Assembly: GCA_964546955.1 (NCBI GenBank)
Contig: CAZJLP010000060.1
Span: 1-30,291, forward strand
Length of the DNA: 30,291 bases
Direction: 5' to 3'
Source of the DNA: CAZJLP01 sp964546955
Lineage (GTDB): Bacteria > Verrucomicrobiota > Verrucomicrobiia > Opitutales > Opitutaceae
In this document: positions 1-8,135 of the stretch, one piece after another
Layout: every line of letters starts with the position of its first letter
Numbering within the stretch: position 1 is the first letter of the stretch
Notes under the pieces: model-generated
The model's database searches: none
What the model saw: the letters and a program-made list of their open reading frames with translations, nothing else
Told to the model about the DNA's origin: nothing
Translations under genes and position numbers: made by a program

Positions 1-131
1 AACCTCTGCCGAAGCCATCGATCGGCTTGACGGAGGGATGAGAACCCCGGGGTTCGACGAGCGAAGCGAGATGGGGCACGCGCAGCGTCAGTGCGCAGCA
101 CCGGCTCACCGAGCCGCCAATCCCTCCCTCT

Positions 132-160
132 CCGCCATTTTGGCCACGCCAAAATGGCGG
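132..160. repeat. Perfect 13-bp inverted repeat, 3-nt loop
   Basis: CCGCCATTTTGGC (132-144) is exactly complementary to 148-160, with a CAC loop. There is no T tract on either side, so it is not an obvious intrinsic terminator. It resembles an extragenic palindrome. Confidence 0.7.
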
Positions 161-214
161 GCTTTGCGGAGCAAGGCGGCAGACGCGAAGCGGTGGCGAG
201 GGCGGGATATGGGG

Positions 215-237
215 CGATATCGGCTCGCCCGATATCG
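215..237. repeat. Perfect 9-bp inverted repeat, 5-nt loop
   Basis: CGATATCGG (215-223) pairs with CCGATATCG (229-237). Each arm also contains the self-complementary hexamer GATATC. This is the second of three hairpins in the cluster. Confidence 0.65.
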
Positions 238-252
238 AGGGCGCAGCCCCGA

Positions 253-268
253 CCCCGCGCACGCGGGG
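253..268. repeat. Perfect 7-bp GC-only inverted repeat, 2-nt loop
   Basis: CCCCGCG (253-259) pairs with CGCGGGG (262-268). A 2-nt loop is tight in RNA; in DNA the 16-mer reads as a near-continuous palindrome. No T tract follows. Confidence 0.6.
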
Positions 269-421
269 GAGCCAATCCCTCCCGGTCGTAGGCTACGCAG
301 GTGACTCGATTCGGCGAAGAAAACTACACCGATGAGAACCCGCCAGCCTTCGCCAAGCCTACGGCTGGCTGCGCCGCGACACTGCGCTGACGCGCACCTT
401 GGGTGTAGAGGACACTAAGTA

Positions 422-463
422 CGAAGGCTGCCCGCCGTTGGCTCGGCGGAGGTGGGCCTTCTC
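422..463. repeat. Long imperfect hairpin upstream of tRNA remnant
   Basis: GAAGGC (423-428) pairs with GCCTTC (456-461). The inner segments also pair, with small mismatches, around a loop near 437-442. It directly precedes the decayed tRNA-like sequence at 481-540, so it may belong to a tRNA-associated spacer. Confidence 0.5.
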
Positions 464-480
464 GTCAGGATTGCACAGTA

Positions 481-540
481 GCCCTGCAACGGTTTTGGTA
501 AGCCATAGGGTCGTCGGTTCGCATCCGAACGCCGGCTCCA
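481..540 (+). pseudogene. Decayed tRNA-Thr (GGT anticodon), 3' part only
   Basis: The stretch ends in an encoded CCA (538-540) preceded by CGCCGGC (530-536) and a T discriminator, as in a tRNA acceptor 3' strand. A T-arm is visible, with loop TTCGCAT (518-524) and stem arms 513-517 and 525-529 carrying one mismatch. Further upstream is an anticodon-like loop TTGGTAA with GGT at 497-499, which would read Thr codons. The anticodon stem is mostly unpaired, the T-loop has a non-consensus C, and no GCCGGCG-like 5' acceptor strand or D-arm is found upstream. I read this as a remnant, or a target-site fragment left by an integrating element, rather than a working tRNA. Confidence 0.5.
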
Positions 541-554
541 GTTTCATACGCACC

Positions 555-2636
555 ATGTCGAAGGCACAGCGAAACGCCCCCGGATTAGCTTGGTGGTCGA
601 TCGCGACGGAGGCGGGCCGTGATTTCGTGGTCGCAGCCGCGCTGCACGGCAAGCCACTGCCGGTCTCATGGCACGCCGCATTCGGCGTCGCTGCACGGGA
701 CGTCGATGCCCTGCTCAAGCAGGGGGTGCTGCGAGAGGCCGAAACGGGGCTCGAGCTCGGCGGTCGCGCAGATCCCGCCTTGATCATGCAACAGGCGCCG
801 TGGTCGCAACGTCAGCGGCTCCACCTCACGCTGGCAGAAACTTGCCAGCGGCCACCGGCCCGGCTCGAAGCCGCTGCGGCCCATTTTGAAGCCGCGGGGC
901 GAACCGCTGACGCCGCGCGCGCCTTGCTTGGCGCGGCCGAATCCCATTGCCGGCGTCACCGCTACGCCGCCGCCAAACGGTGTTTCTTCGCGGGTTTGCG
1001 TTTATTGCCCGCTGATACCCCCGACGCCGAGGTGGTCCCCGCTTTGCAAGGTCTCGCACAATGCGCGACGCTCGCCGCAGAAGTCGCCGATGCAGTCACC
1101 GAGCTCCGGAACTGGTCGCATTCATCGCCGTGGGCCGAACGTCCGGTGGTGCGGGCCGAAGCGAATCTTGTGCTCGCCGCGTTGCTCGCTCGCGAGGAAC
1201 GCCACGTCGAAAGCGCACGCACCCGTCGCGCGGCGGCGCGGGATCTCGCCGCGCTCGGTCGCGACGCGGAGGCGGCCGCGGCATCGCTCGCCGCCGCGGG
1301 CGTGCTCACGTATGCCGCGCAGTTCAAGCTCGCGCAAGAGGCGGTCGATGCCGCCGTCAATGCCGCAGAACGTCTGCACGATCCTGCCCTCCAGGCGCAG
1401 AGCGCGACCTGGCGCGGCTTGATCCTCGGCATGCTTGGCGAGACGGCCGCCGGTCAGCGTGAATTGCAGCGCGCTCTCGACCTGGCGCTGCGACATCAGC
1501 TCACCGGCGAGGCAGCCGAAATCTATCGTCTGCTCGGCACGGTGCAGGAATATGCTTCACTCTATCCGGACGAACAGTCGGCCTTCGCCGGCGCGCTGAA
1601 ATATTGCCGCAAGCACGGCGAGACGTATACGGCCGGCCTCTGCCTGGGTTGTTTGTCGTATTCCTATTTGCGCTCGGGAAACTGGAAACGCAGCGAGGAA
1701 ACGGCTCGGCGCGTCTTCGCCGATCGCGGAATTCCCGCGCCGTCGCGCTACGTGGCGGAAAGCGTGCTCGGGCTATTGCATGCACATCGCGGCGAAACCC
1801 GCCCGGCCCAGCGGCTCTTGCAGCAGAGCCTGACGCACTGCCGCCGGGCTGGGCTGCTTGTCATGGACTTCTTCAACCTGCACGGCCTCGCGCTCGTCGC
1901 CGAAGCCACGGGGCGGACGGACGAGGCCGCCGCTCGCCATGTGGAGCTCCTGGAATTCTGGCGCTCAACCGACGATCGTCACGATGGCATTCCCGGACTT
2001 TCGGCGGCCATGGAGTTCTTCGTCGAGCACGATCGCCGCGACGATGCCGCGGCGGCGGCTGAGGCGCTCGATGCCATTGCGAGTCACACGACGAATCCCG
2101 AAGCCGCAGGGGCCGCACACGCGGCAACGGCGGAAATGCTGGCGCTCAGCGGCGACACTCAGCGTGCGATCGCAGAATTCCGGCGCGCGATCGCCGCGTT
2201 CGACCAACGGGAACTTTCGATTGAGCCGATTCGTGCGCGATTGCGCCTCGGCGCCGCCCTGCAACGCGGTGGCCGCGGCGACGACGCGCGCGCCTGGCTC
2301 AACGAAGCGCGCCTGCGTGCACGGCGACTGGGCGCGCGACCGCTGCTTGCGCGGGCGGATGCCTTGCTCGCCCTCCCCGAAATCATCGTGTCGGCGCAGT
2401 TGAGTTCGACCGCAGCGCCCAATGCGCCCGTGGTCGTTGCCGCATGGGAGTTGCTCTCAGCCCGGCAGCGCGATGTCGCGCGCCAACTCGCGCACGGCCT
2501 CACGAACAAGGAGATCGCCGTCCAACGCGGCTTGTCCGTCCGCACGGTGGACATGCACGTCGCACACGTGCTGGAGCGGCTCAACTGTCGCACGCGCACG
2601 GAGGCGGTCGCGCGCGTGGCGGGAGCGTTGGCCTAA
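555..2636 (+). CDS. LuxR-type transcriptional regulator with TPR-like repeats
   Basis: A 693-residue protein. Residues 633-693 form a GerE/LuxR helix-turn-helix: it opens LLSARQRDVARQLAHG, followed by NKEIA and SVRTVDMHV, the recognition-helix pattern of this family. The middle (about 90-620) is a long alpha-helical array rich in Ala and Leu, with TPR-like helix pairs. The layout matches the C-terminal half of large LAL/MalT-type ATP-dependent activators. I see no Walker A motif (GxxxxGKS/T), so the ATPase module is absent and activation must work differently, perhaps by ligand or protein binding to the repeats. The frame is open upstream to a TTG at 399, but that part runs through the tRNA remnant, so the ATG at 555 is preferred. 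No clear Shine-Dalgarno precedes it. The likely target is the methyltransferase promoter just downstream. Confidence 0.8.
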   Translation: MSKAQRNAPGLAWWSIATEAGRDFVVAAALHGKPLPVSWHAAFGVAARDVDALLKQGVLREAETGLELGGRADPALIMQQAPWSQRQRLHLTLAETCQRPPARLEAAAAHFEAAGRTADAARALLGAAESHCRRHRYAAAKRCFFAGLRLLPADTPDAEVVPALQGLAQCATLAAEVADAVTELRNWSHSSPWAERPVVRAEANLVLAALLAREERHVESARTRRAAARDLAALGRDAEAAAASLAAAGVLTYAAQFKLAQEAVDAAVNAAERLHDPALQAQSATWRGLILGMLGETAAGQRELQRALDLALRHQLTGEAAEIYRLLGTVQEYASLYPDEQSAFAGALKYCRKHGETYTAGLCLGCLSYSYLRSGNWKRSEETARRVFADRGIPAPSRYVAESVLGLLHAHRGETRPAQRLLQQSLTHCRRAGLLVMDFFNLHGLALVAEATGRTDEAAARHVELLEFWRSTDDRHDGIPGLSAAMEFFVEHDRRDDAAAAAEALDAIASHTTNPEAAGAAHAATAEMLALSGDTQRAIAEFRRAIAAFDQRELSIEPIRARLRLGAALQRGGRGDDARAWLNEARLRARRLGARPLLARADALLALPEIIVSAQLSSTAAPNAPVVVAAWELLSARQRDVARQLAHGLTNKEIAVQRGLSVRTVDMHVAHVLERLNCRTRTEAVARVAGALA

Positions 2637-2686
2637 CGGACCTTTTAGGGCGCTCGGGGGGTGGACGGTTCGGGCTAAGCCAACCG

Positions 2687-2758
2687 CGATACGGTAACGA
2701 TCGCGGCTCGATACGGTAATTCTGCGAATACCGAAAAAGGATGCGTCTTCGCTAGAGT
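2687..2758 (+). promoter_or_regulatory. Candidate LuxR-type operator and promoter for methyltransferase
   Basis: The 11-mer CGATACGGTAA occurs twice, at 2687-2697 and 2709-2719, 22 bp apart (about two helical turns). The second copy is also the left arm of a dyad, CGGTA (2714-2718), 10 bp, TACCG (2729-2733). A 20-bp dyad is a common geometry for LuxR-family sites. A weak -10-like TAGAGT lies at 2753-2758, with no good -35 at the correct spacing, as expected for an activator-dependent promoter. Regulation by the neighbouring LuxR-type protein is inferred from position and geometry. Confidence 0.4.
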
Positions 2759-2799
2759 GATCTCGTCTACTCACCTGTCCCCTCCACTCCGTTCCAACC

Positions 2800-3885
2800 A
2801 TGTGCACGCTCTGCAAACAACTCGACACCTCCCGCATTGACGCCCTCGGCGAGCGCCTGCTCGGCGTTTTGAACAACGCCGGGCTCGCGCTGCTCATCTC
2901 GCTTGGCCATCGCTCCGGTCTGTTCGACGCGATGGAAAAACTGCCGCCGTCAACGTCCGCCGAAATCGCCCGGGCCGCCGGTCTCAACGAACGCTACGTG
3001 CGCGAATGCCTCGGCGGTCTGCTGGCCGGCCGCATCGTGGACTACCTTCCGACCGCCGCCACGTGGTCCTTACCGGCCGAACATGCGGCGTTGCTCACGC
3101 GCGCCGCGGCACCGAACAACTTCGCAGCGTTCATGCAATACGTCGCCATTCTAGGCGGCGTGGAGGACAAAATTCTGGATTGTTTCAGGCACGGCGGCGG
3201 CGTCCCCTATTCCGAATTTCGTCGCTTTCACGAGGTGATGGCCGAGGAAAGCGGGCAGACCGTGGTGACAGGATTGTTTGATCACATCCTGCCCCTCGCG
3301 TCCGGTCTCCACGACAAACTCGAAGCGGGCGCGGACGTTCTCGACCTCGGCTGTGGCCGCGGCATCGCCCTGCGCATGATGGCCGCGCGGTATCCGCGCA
3401 GTCGGTTCGTCGGAATCGATTTCTCGGCCGAGGCCATCGCGTGGGCCCGTGAACAGGCGGCCAGCGACGGCCTTACCAATGTCCGCTATGAAATCGCGGA
3501 CGCATCCAAGATCGAATTCACGCAGGCCTTCGACGCTATCTTCACCTTCGACGCCATTCACGACCAGGCGCGGCCCGACCTTGTGCTGGCCAACATTTCC
3601 CGGGCGCTGCGTCCGGACGGCGTGTATCTCATGCAAGACATCCATGCGTCGTCGCAACCGCACGAGAACGTCCGCAACCCGGCGGGTGTGTTTCTCTACA
3701 CGATTTCGACGATGCACTGCATGACCGTGTCGCTCGCCCAGCCCGGCGGCATGGGCCTCGGCACGATGTGGGGGCGGCAACTTGCGGAAACGATGCTGCG
3801 CGGCGCCGGCTTCACGCACATCGAAATCAAACGCCTCCCACACGATTTTCAGAACGACTATTACATCATTCGGCACCGCGCGTGA
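2800..3885 (+). CDS. SAM-dependent methyltransferase with winged-helix N-terminus
   Basis: A 361-residue class I methyltransferase. Motif I, VLDLGCGRG, is at 180-188; the acidic end of strand 2, FVGIDFS, at 203-209; the motif IV region, FDAIFTFDAIHD, at 244-255; and LRPDG at 270-274. Residues about 15-100 form a winged-helix-like dimerisation domain (SAEIARAAGLNERYVRECL at 53-71), as in Rv2258c-like and small-molecule O-methyltransferases. The protein ends in a typical strand-rich tail. It probably methylates a small molecule; the substrate cannot be told. It begins at ATG 2800 after a pyrimidine-rich leader with no Shine-Dalgarno. The exported TPR protein follows 41 bp later on the same strand, so the two may be co-transcribed. 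Confidence 0.85.
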   Translation: MCTLCKQLDTSRIDALGERLLGVLNNAGLALLISLGHRSGLFDAMEKLPPSTSAEIARAAGLNERYVRECLGGLLAGRIVDYLPTAATWSLPAEHAALLTRAAAPNNFAAFMQYVAILGGVEDKILDCFRHGGGVPYSEFRRFHEVMAEESGQTVVTGLFDHILPLASGLHDKLEAGADVLDLGCGRGIALRMMAARYPRSRFVGIDFSAEAIAWAREQAASDGLTNVRYEIADASKIEFTQAFDAIFTFDAIHDQARPDLVLANISRALRPDGVYLMQDIHASSQPHENVRNPAGVFLYTISTMHCMTVSLAQPGGMGLGTMWGRQLAETMLRGAGFTHIEIKRLPHDFQNDYYIIRHRA

Positions 3886-3926
3886 CCGCGTCGCCCACAA
3901 CCCTCCACGACCTCCCAATTTCTCAT

Positions 3927-5603
3927 ATGAAACCACATCGCCACCTCTTTCTCGTCCCCGCTCTCGCCCTCGCCCTCGGCATCGGCAGCGCGTCCCCTTT
4001 CGCCTTCGCAGCACCCAACGAGTCGAAACCCGTGCCGTTGATCGAAGGCCTCGGTCCCCACGTGCGCAAGATCACCACCACTTCGGCGGACGCTCAGCGC
4101 TACTTCGACCAGGGGCTCAACCTCCTCTTTGGGTTCAATCACGGAATGGCGATCCGCTCGTTCGAGGAAGCGGCTCGGCTCGACCCGGACTGTGCGATGG
4201 CACACTGGGGCGTCGCGCTCGCCTGCGGACCGCACATCAACCTGCCAGTCGTGCCACCGCCGCAGGCGGAACAGGCATGGAAGGAGCTCGCGCTCGCACA
4301 AACCCACGCCGCCAACGCAACGCCCGTCGAACAGGCGTTGATCCGGGCGCTGTCCACGCGTTACGCCAACCCGCAGCCAGAGAATCGCGCGCCACTGGAC
4401 GAAGCCTACGCCGCGGCGATGCGCGAGGTTTGGAAGGCGAATCCTAATGATGCCGACGTCGGCGTGTTTTTCGCGGAGGCGTTGATGGATCTGCGGCCGT
4501 GGGATCAATGGACGCCCGCGGGAAAACCGCAGCCCGGCACGGAAGAGGTGCTGTCCGTGCTGGACGCCGTGCTTGTGCTTAACCCCCGGCATCCCTTTGC
4601 AAATCATCTCTACATCCATGCCGTTGAAGCGTCGCCCTGGCCGGAGAAAGCGATTGCGGCAGCGAACCGGCTGCGCACGTTGCAACCCGGGCTGGCGCAC
4701 AACGTGCACATGCCCACGCACATCGATATTCGTGTCGGCCAATGGCAGCAGGCCGTGGAGTCGAACCTCGACGCCATCGCGGCCGATAAGAAATTTCGCG
4801 CCGTCGTCGGACCGCCGAAGGATTTCGTCGCGGTTTATGTCGCGCACAACCGACACATGTTGGCGTGGGCTGCAATGATGACGGGCCAGAGCGAACTCGC
4901 GATCACGCATATCCGCGCAATGGTCGCGGAAATGCCGGAGGAATTTCTCCGGGACTGGGCTTCCGGGGTCGAAGGATTCGCCGCGATGCCGTTCGAGGTG
5001 CTGCTGCGATTTGGGCGCTGGGATGATGTCCTCGCCGAGCCAGACAATTATCCCGACTACATGCCCCTGACCAAGACACTGCGGCGAGCCGCCCGGGCGA
5101 TCGCGTTGGCGGCCAAAGGCGATGCTCCCGCGGCTCGCGTCGAGCAGGCGACGTTTCTCAAACTGGCGAAAACGATCCCGGCCGGAACCACGTTCGGCAA
5201 CAACACCGCGGAGCAGATTCTCGCCGTGGCGAGACCGATGGTCGAAGGCGAGATCCTCGTGCGGGAGGGCAACCTCGAGGCCGGCTTCGCCGCCCTACGG
5301 GAGGCGATTTCCGCCGAGGATGCGTTGCGTTACGACGAGCCGCCAGGCTGGATCCTGCCCGTGCGACACGCACTGGGCGCAAGCTTGATGGCGCACGGGC
5401 GCTATGACGAAGCCGAGCAAGTTTATCGCGACGATTTAAAACGCCTGCCCGACAATGGATGGTCACTGTTCGGCCTCTCGGAGGCGCTGATGATGCAGGG
5501 CAAGCATGCGGAAGCGGCCCCGACGCGAGCAAAGTTCAAGCAGATTTGGGCCAAGGCCGATGTCACGATCAAAAGCTCGTGCTTCTGCCAACCGGGAAAC
5601 TGA
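3927..5603 (+). CDS. Exported tetratricopeptide-repeat protein
   Basis: A 558-residue protein with a clear Sec signal peptide: basic MKPHRH, a hydrophobic core to about residue 25, and a likely cleavage after AFA at 26-28. The first TPR unit (about 45-80) carries the usual A..W/Y spacing (SFEEAARLDPDCAMAHWGVA). Further helical repeats follow to the C-terminus, ending with RYDEAEQVYRDDLKRLPDNG. Two His-bearing motifs characteristic of this TPR family are HLYIH (227-231) and HNVHMPTH (258-265); their spacing could form a metal or ligand site, but this is speculation. Three Cys in the mature protein include CFC near the C-terminus. ATG 3927 is chosen over upstream starts because it puts the signal peptide at the N-terminus. 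The function is unknown. Confidence 0.8.
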   Translation: MKPHRHLFLVPALALALGIGSASPFAFAAPNESKPVPLIEGLGPHVRKITTTSADAQRYFDQGLNLLFGFNHGMAIRSFEEAARLDPDCAMAHWGVALACGPHINLPVVPPPQAEQAWKELALAQTHAANATPVEQALIRALSTRYANPQPENRAPLDEAYAAAMREVWKANPNDADVGVFFAEALMDLRPWDQWTPAGKPQPGTEEVLSVLDAVLVLNPRHPFANHLYIHAVEASPWPEKAIAAANRLRTLQPGLAHNVHMPTHIDIRVGQWQQAVESNLDAIAADKKFRAVVGPPKDFVAVYVAHNRHMLAWAAMMTGQSELAITHIRAMVAEMPEEFLRDWASGVEGFAAMPFEVLLRFGRWDDVLAEPDNYPDYMPLTKTLRRAARAIALAAKGDAPAARVEQATFLKLAKTIPAGTTFGNNTAEQILAVARPMVEGEILVREGNLEAGFAALREAISAEDALRYDEPPGWILPVRHALGASLMAHGRYDEAEQVYRDDLKRLPDNGWSLFGLSEALMMQGKHAEAAPTRAKFKQIWAKADVTIKSSCFCQPGN

Positions 5604-5647
5604 TGTCCTACGTCCCGTGCGCGGGATCGGGGCTGCGCCCTCGATAA

Positions 5648-6634
5648 TCAGCGATTGGGGGCGGCAAGACGTTCGGAGGTGGGATCCCACCGCCAAGCGG
5701 CTTTGTCGCCCTTCAAATGGACACCGCCGAGCCATCGATCAATACCGTTAAGGGCAACGTGATCTGCCTTACCCTCAAGAACCTTTCGTCCTGTTTCCGT
5801 AATTGTGACGTCACCGGCCTCCTGTTGGGACTTACCTGAAGTCTGAACGAGCGGATGCCGAACGTTAGAAAGGTCGGCCATTACCCGGTAGAACGACACA
5901 TCGCCCATAAAAACCGCCTCTTCCTGGCGCCAGACCGCAACGCAAAGCCGCCCTAGGGAAAGGGAGCCCTGATCAGAAAGGATGGAAAGAGCCTGCCGCT
6001 CCGTTCGGGACAGGCCGCTGCCGACGGCGGGAAACTCTTCCAGATGGCGTTTCAGGGCTGCAGCAACAAAGGGCAACACGGATGTATCGGTCTCGATGAA
6101 ACGTTCGATATCGGTTGGGGCAGGCGATGTGAAGGCATGCCAGGCCGCCTGCGCGGTGCGAAATTGCGCTTCACCGACTGCAAGTCGCGTGTCGGCCAAT
6201 GACGCCAGTTGGTCCGCGGTCAACGCTCCAAGGGCGATAAAATTATCTAGACCGGAGTAGGGCCCGACACAAATGAGGCTCAGCCTCACTCCACCCAAAT
6301 CGCGGCGACTGAACCAATCGAGCACCTTGATGAGTATCAGCTGGTCAGACAGCCGGTGGTCGAGCCAGATGACAACTTCTTCGTAGTGAGAGAAGGCAGC
6401 GAGCGTCGCTTCACACCTCTTCAGGTATTCCCGCGCTTCCTCCAAAGTGGTGTCATGGAAGTCCGCGATGAAGGCTGCACGGGTCTCGATCCATGCTTCA
6501 ACGTCAAGGCCGGCGGGCACCGGTCCTTCGTACATCAAATCACCATAAATCGAGACGACCCCGGGAATCGCAGATTCCCTGAGCGTTCCTGCTACCGACT
6601 CGCCATCCGTGATATGCAACAGGGTGGATTCCAT
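5648..6634 (-). CDS. DUF1835 domain-containing protein
   Basis: A 328-residue protein from ATG 6634. It opens with LLHITDGESVAGTLRES, then GDLMYEGPVPAG and a conserved W with acidic and Arg residues, the pattern of the DUF1835 family. The C-terminal third has a helical DNA-binding-like region (about 210-260), followed by LTxxG-type TITETGRKVLEGKAD, and RWLGGVHL and WRWDP typical of full-length members. The function of the family is not established. The frame extends upstream to a TTG at 6694 whose TTGA overlaps the stop of the lipoprotein gene by 4 nt, so a coupled start there is possible. Homology begins at the ATG, which I prefer. It converges with the TPR gene, with a 44-bp gap. Base composition is less GC-rich than the flanks. 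Confidence 0.75.
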   Translation of the reverse strand: MESTLLHITDGESVAGTLRESAIPGVVSIYGDLMYEGPVPAGLDVEAWIETRAAFIADFHDTTLEEAREYLKRCEATLAAFSHYEEVVIWLDHRLSDQLILIKVLDWFSRRDLGGVRLSLICVGPYSGLDNFIALGALTADQLASLADTRLAVGEAQFRTAQAAWHAFTSPAPTDIERFIETDTSVLPFVAAALKRHLEEFPAVGSGLSRTERQALSILSDQGSLSLGRLCVAVWRQEEAVFMGDVSFYRVMADLSNVRHPLVQTSGKSQQEAGDVTITETGRKVLEGKADHVALNGIDRWLGGVHLKGDKAAWRWDPTSERLAAPNR

Positions 6635-6690
6635 GGTTCGTTGTTCTCTGAAGACGTCTTCTAACGCCGGGAGGCTTGTCGGTCTTATCG

Positions 6691-7542
6691 TCAAAACTGC
6701 GGAACCACTGGGTTGGCCCTCCCTGGCCGCGCCTCCGTGAAACGATAAACTCGTTTTTCAACATCGAACTCGATGCCTGACTGCTCTTCTAAGATTCGCT
6801 GCGCGAGCTTGGTCACATTGTCTTCAGGGCTTGGAACAACTTCCATTAACGTTTTTGCCATGCTGCGATAAAGAAATGTCCCCGCATCCGCACGCGGATC
6901 GCGCACTCTTTCCGCAAGCACGATCAATGTTTCTTTGACGCCATACTTGGCGGCGATGCAGGCGTAACTGTACGCCGACTGTGACATGACACCGTTTCCC
7001 CGCATAACCTTATTTGCAATTTGCCAGCCAGCTTTCATTTCATTTTCTGCACCTGGGCACCAGCCCATACGGTGCATGACGTGAATCAACCGGGGATGCG
7101 TGGGTAAGTAGCCAACGATATCACTGCGTTGAGCCATGTCGTAGTCTCCACGTGCAACGACAGCGTCAAGAAAGTGGGTCTTTGCCTCCTTAAAGTTCGG
7201 ATTGGATGCAACTGCACACAGGACGGCTACGTGTTGTTTTGGCACTTCTGCCAATTTTCGCGCGATGAGCTCTCTCTCATGCGAAGTGAGGATCGAAACG
7301 TCGCCCCCCGACGCCTGTGCTTTTTCGTGTGCGTCAGCCAACTTTTGTTCGAGAATAGGCTCGATTGTACGACCGATTTTTTCGACGTACCCGGAAACCT
7401 CATCTCGCGTGAGGTTAGCGGCGAGAGTGAACGCCGCGATATCGGTAAGGGCAGCGGTCGTGCGATGCGCGCAGCCTGAGACAGCTGCTATCCCAACGAC
7501 GACAACTAAGCAGCCTAAAAGCCTTCCGAAGGAAAGAAGCAT
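6691..7542 (-). CDS. Uncharacterised lipoprotein
   Basis: A 283-residue protein with a lipoprotein signal: hydrophobic residues 8-22 and a lipobox AVSGC with the acylated Cys at 24. The mature part is mainly alpha-helical, with a charged coiled stretch around 50-90. A helical-repeat-like region follows (about 110-240) in which short sentences such as NPNFKEAKTHFLDAVVARGD and YSYACIAAKYG resemble ankyrin or TPR-like packing. No catalytic motif is visible. It ends in PVVPQF, with the stop overlapping the alternative TTG start of the DUF1835 gene, suggesting an operon of two. The start is ATG 7542, required for the signal peptide; no Shine-Dalgarno is seen. It is divergent from padR across 126 bp. 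Low GC compared with flanks suggests a separate origin for this two-gene block. Confidence 0.65.
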   Translation of the reverse strand: MLLSFGRLLGCLVVVVGIAAVSGCAHRTTAALTDIAAFTLAANLTRDEVSGYVEKIGRTIEPILEQKLADAHEKAQASGGDVSILTSHERELIARKLAEVPKQHVAVLCAVASNPNFKEAKTHFLDAVVARGDYDMAQRSDIVGYLPTHPRLIHVMHRMGWCPGAENEMKAGWQIANKVMRGNGVMSQSAYSYACIAAKYGVKETLIVLAERVRDPRADAGTFLYRSMAKTLMEVVPSPEDNVTKLAQRILEEQSGIEFDVEKRVYRFTEARPGRANPVVPQF

Positions 7543-7608
7543 GGCGTGCGCACCGTAATATCGGGCCGAGATCGATCAACAGAATATCGTTCTTTATTTA
7601 TTTACCCC

Positions 7609-7660
7609 TTGACTGGCTAGGGGAGCAGGTTTCTTGTCTCCCCCAGATAAACCTAGGAAG
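7609..7660 (+). promoter_or_regulatory. Control region of padR: -35-like box, dyad, RBS
   Basis: A TTGACT (7609-7614) matches a -35 consensus, but the -10 at the right distance (near 7632) is poor. GGGGAG (7620-7625) pairs with CTCCCC (7638-7643) across 12 bases and overlaps the putative promoter. It could be an autoregulatory operator or an mRNA hairpin. A good Shine-Dalgarno, AGGAAG (7655-7660), sits 8 nt before the padR ATG; it is the clearest one in the window. The dyad is not the ATGT-ACAT type usually reported for PadR sites. Confidence 0.35.
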
Positions 7661-7668
7661 TCCGCACT

Positions 7669-7995
7669 ATGGCCAAAATCGAACTTATTCCCGGCACTCT
7701 TGACATGCTGGTACTGCGCGTTCTGAACAGCGGCTCCGCACACGGCTGGAGCATTGCACAGCGAATCCAAATTCTTTCCAGCGAAGTCTTGAAGGTCGAG
7801 GAGGGCTCCTTGTATCCCGCTCTTTATCGGATGGAGCACAAGGGCTGGATCGAATCGGAGTGGGGTGTTTCCGAAAATAATCGTCGCGCCAAATTCTACG
7901 CGCTCACGAAGTCCGGACGTAAGCAGCTCGAGACCGAACAGAAAAGTTGGGAGCTGCTCGTCCTCGCCATCAAGCAAGTGATGACGGCCACCTAG
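7669..7995 (+). CDS. PadR-family transcriptional repressor
   Basis: A 108-residue protein matching the short PadR subfamily: start ELIPGTLDMLVLRVL, then HGWSIAQRI, the winged-helix core VEEGSLYPALYRMEHKGWI (44-62), and the wing with NNRRAKFYALTKSGRKQL. A C-terminal helix for dimerisation follows. It would bind DNA as a dimer and release on a ligand. It precedes an ADOP-type permease gene by 140 bp, the arrangement typical for this subfamily, so it probably regulates that permease and itself. The ATG at 7669 has a good Shine-Dalgarno. Confidence 0.9.
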   Translation: MAKIELIPGTLDMLVLRVLNSGSAHGWSIAQRIQILSSEVLKVEEGSLYPALYRMEHKGWIESEWGVSENNRRAKFYALTKSGRKQLETEQKSWELLVLAIKQVMTAT

Positions 7996-8135
7996 TCGAG
8001 AAGCCTCGCGCTGCTTTCCCTACCCTCGTTCCACGCCATCGAACCTCCTCTTGCAGCTTGCACTGAACGCGCCCCATGCCGCCGAGGGGCGAATGCTGCC
8101 CAACCGAATCACCTTTCCCGGCTTTTTAATCCCTG

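Larger units (their letters stand above)
1..398. other. Gene-free region with clustered hairpins
   Basis: I see no convincing coding region here. The open frames that cross it are short, rich in Arg, Ala and Pro, and lack any recognisable motif. What stands out is a cluster of palindromes: three perfect inverted repeats within about 140 bases (132-160, 215-237, 253-268). There is also a short direct repeat, AATCCCTCC, near 119 and 273. Further palindromic potential lies around 353-372. This looks like extragenic palindromic DNA, or the remains of structured RNA or repeats, rather than a gene. Confidence 0.6.

Noticed and set aside
481..540. Functional tRNA-Thr
   Set aside because: The 5' acceptor strand and D-arm are missing and the anticodon stem does not pair.
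399..554. N-terminal extension of the LuxR-type regulator to TTG 399
   Set aside because: It would be encoded by the hairpin and tRNA remnant and has no domain features; ATG 555 is preferred.
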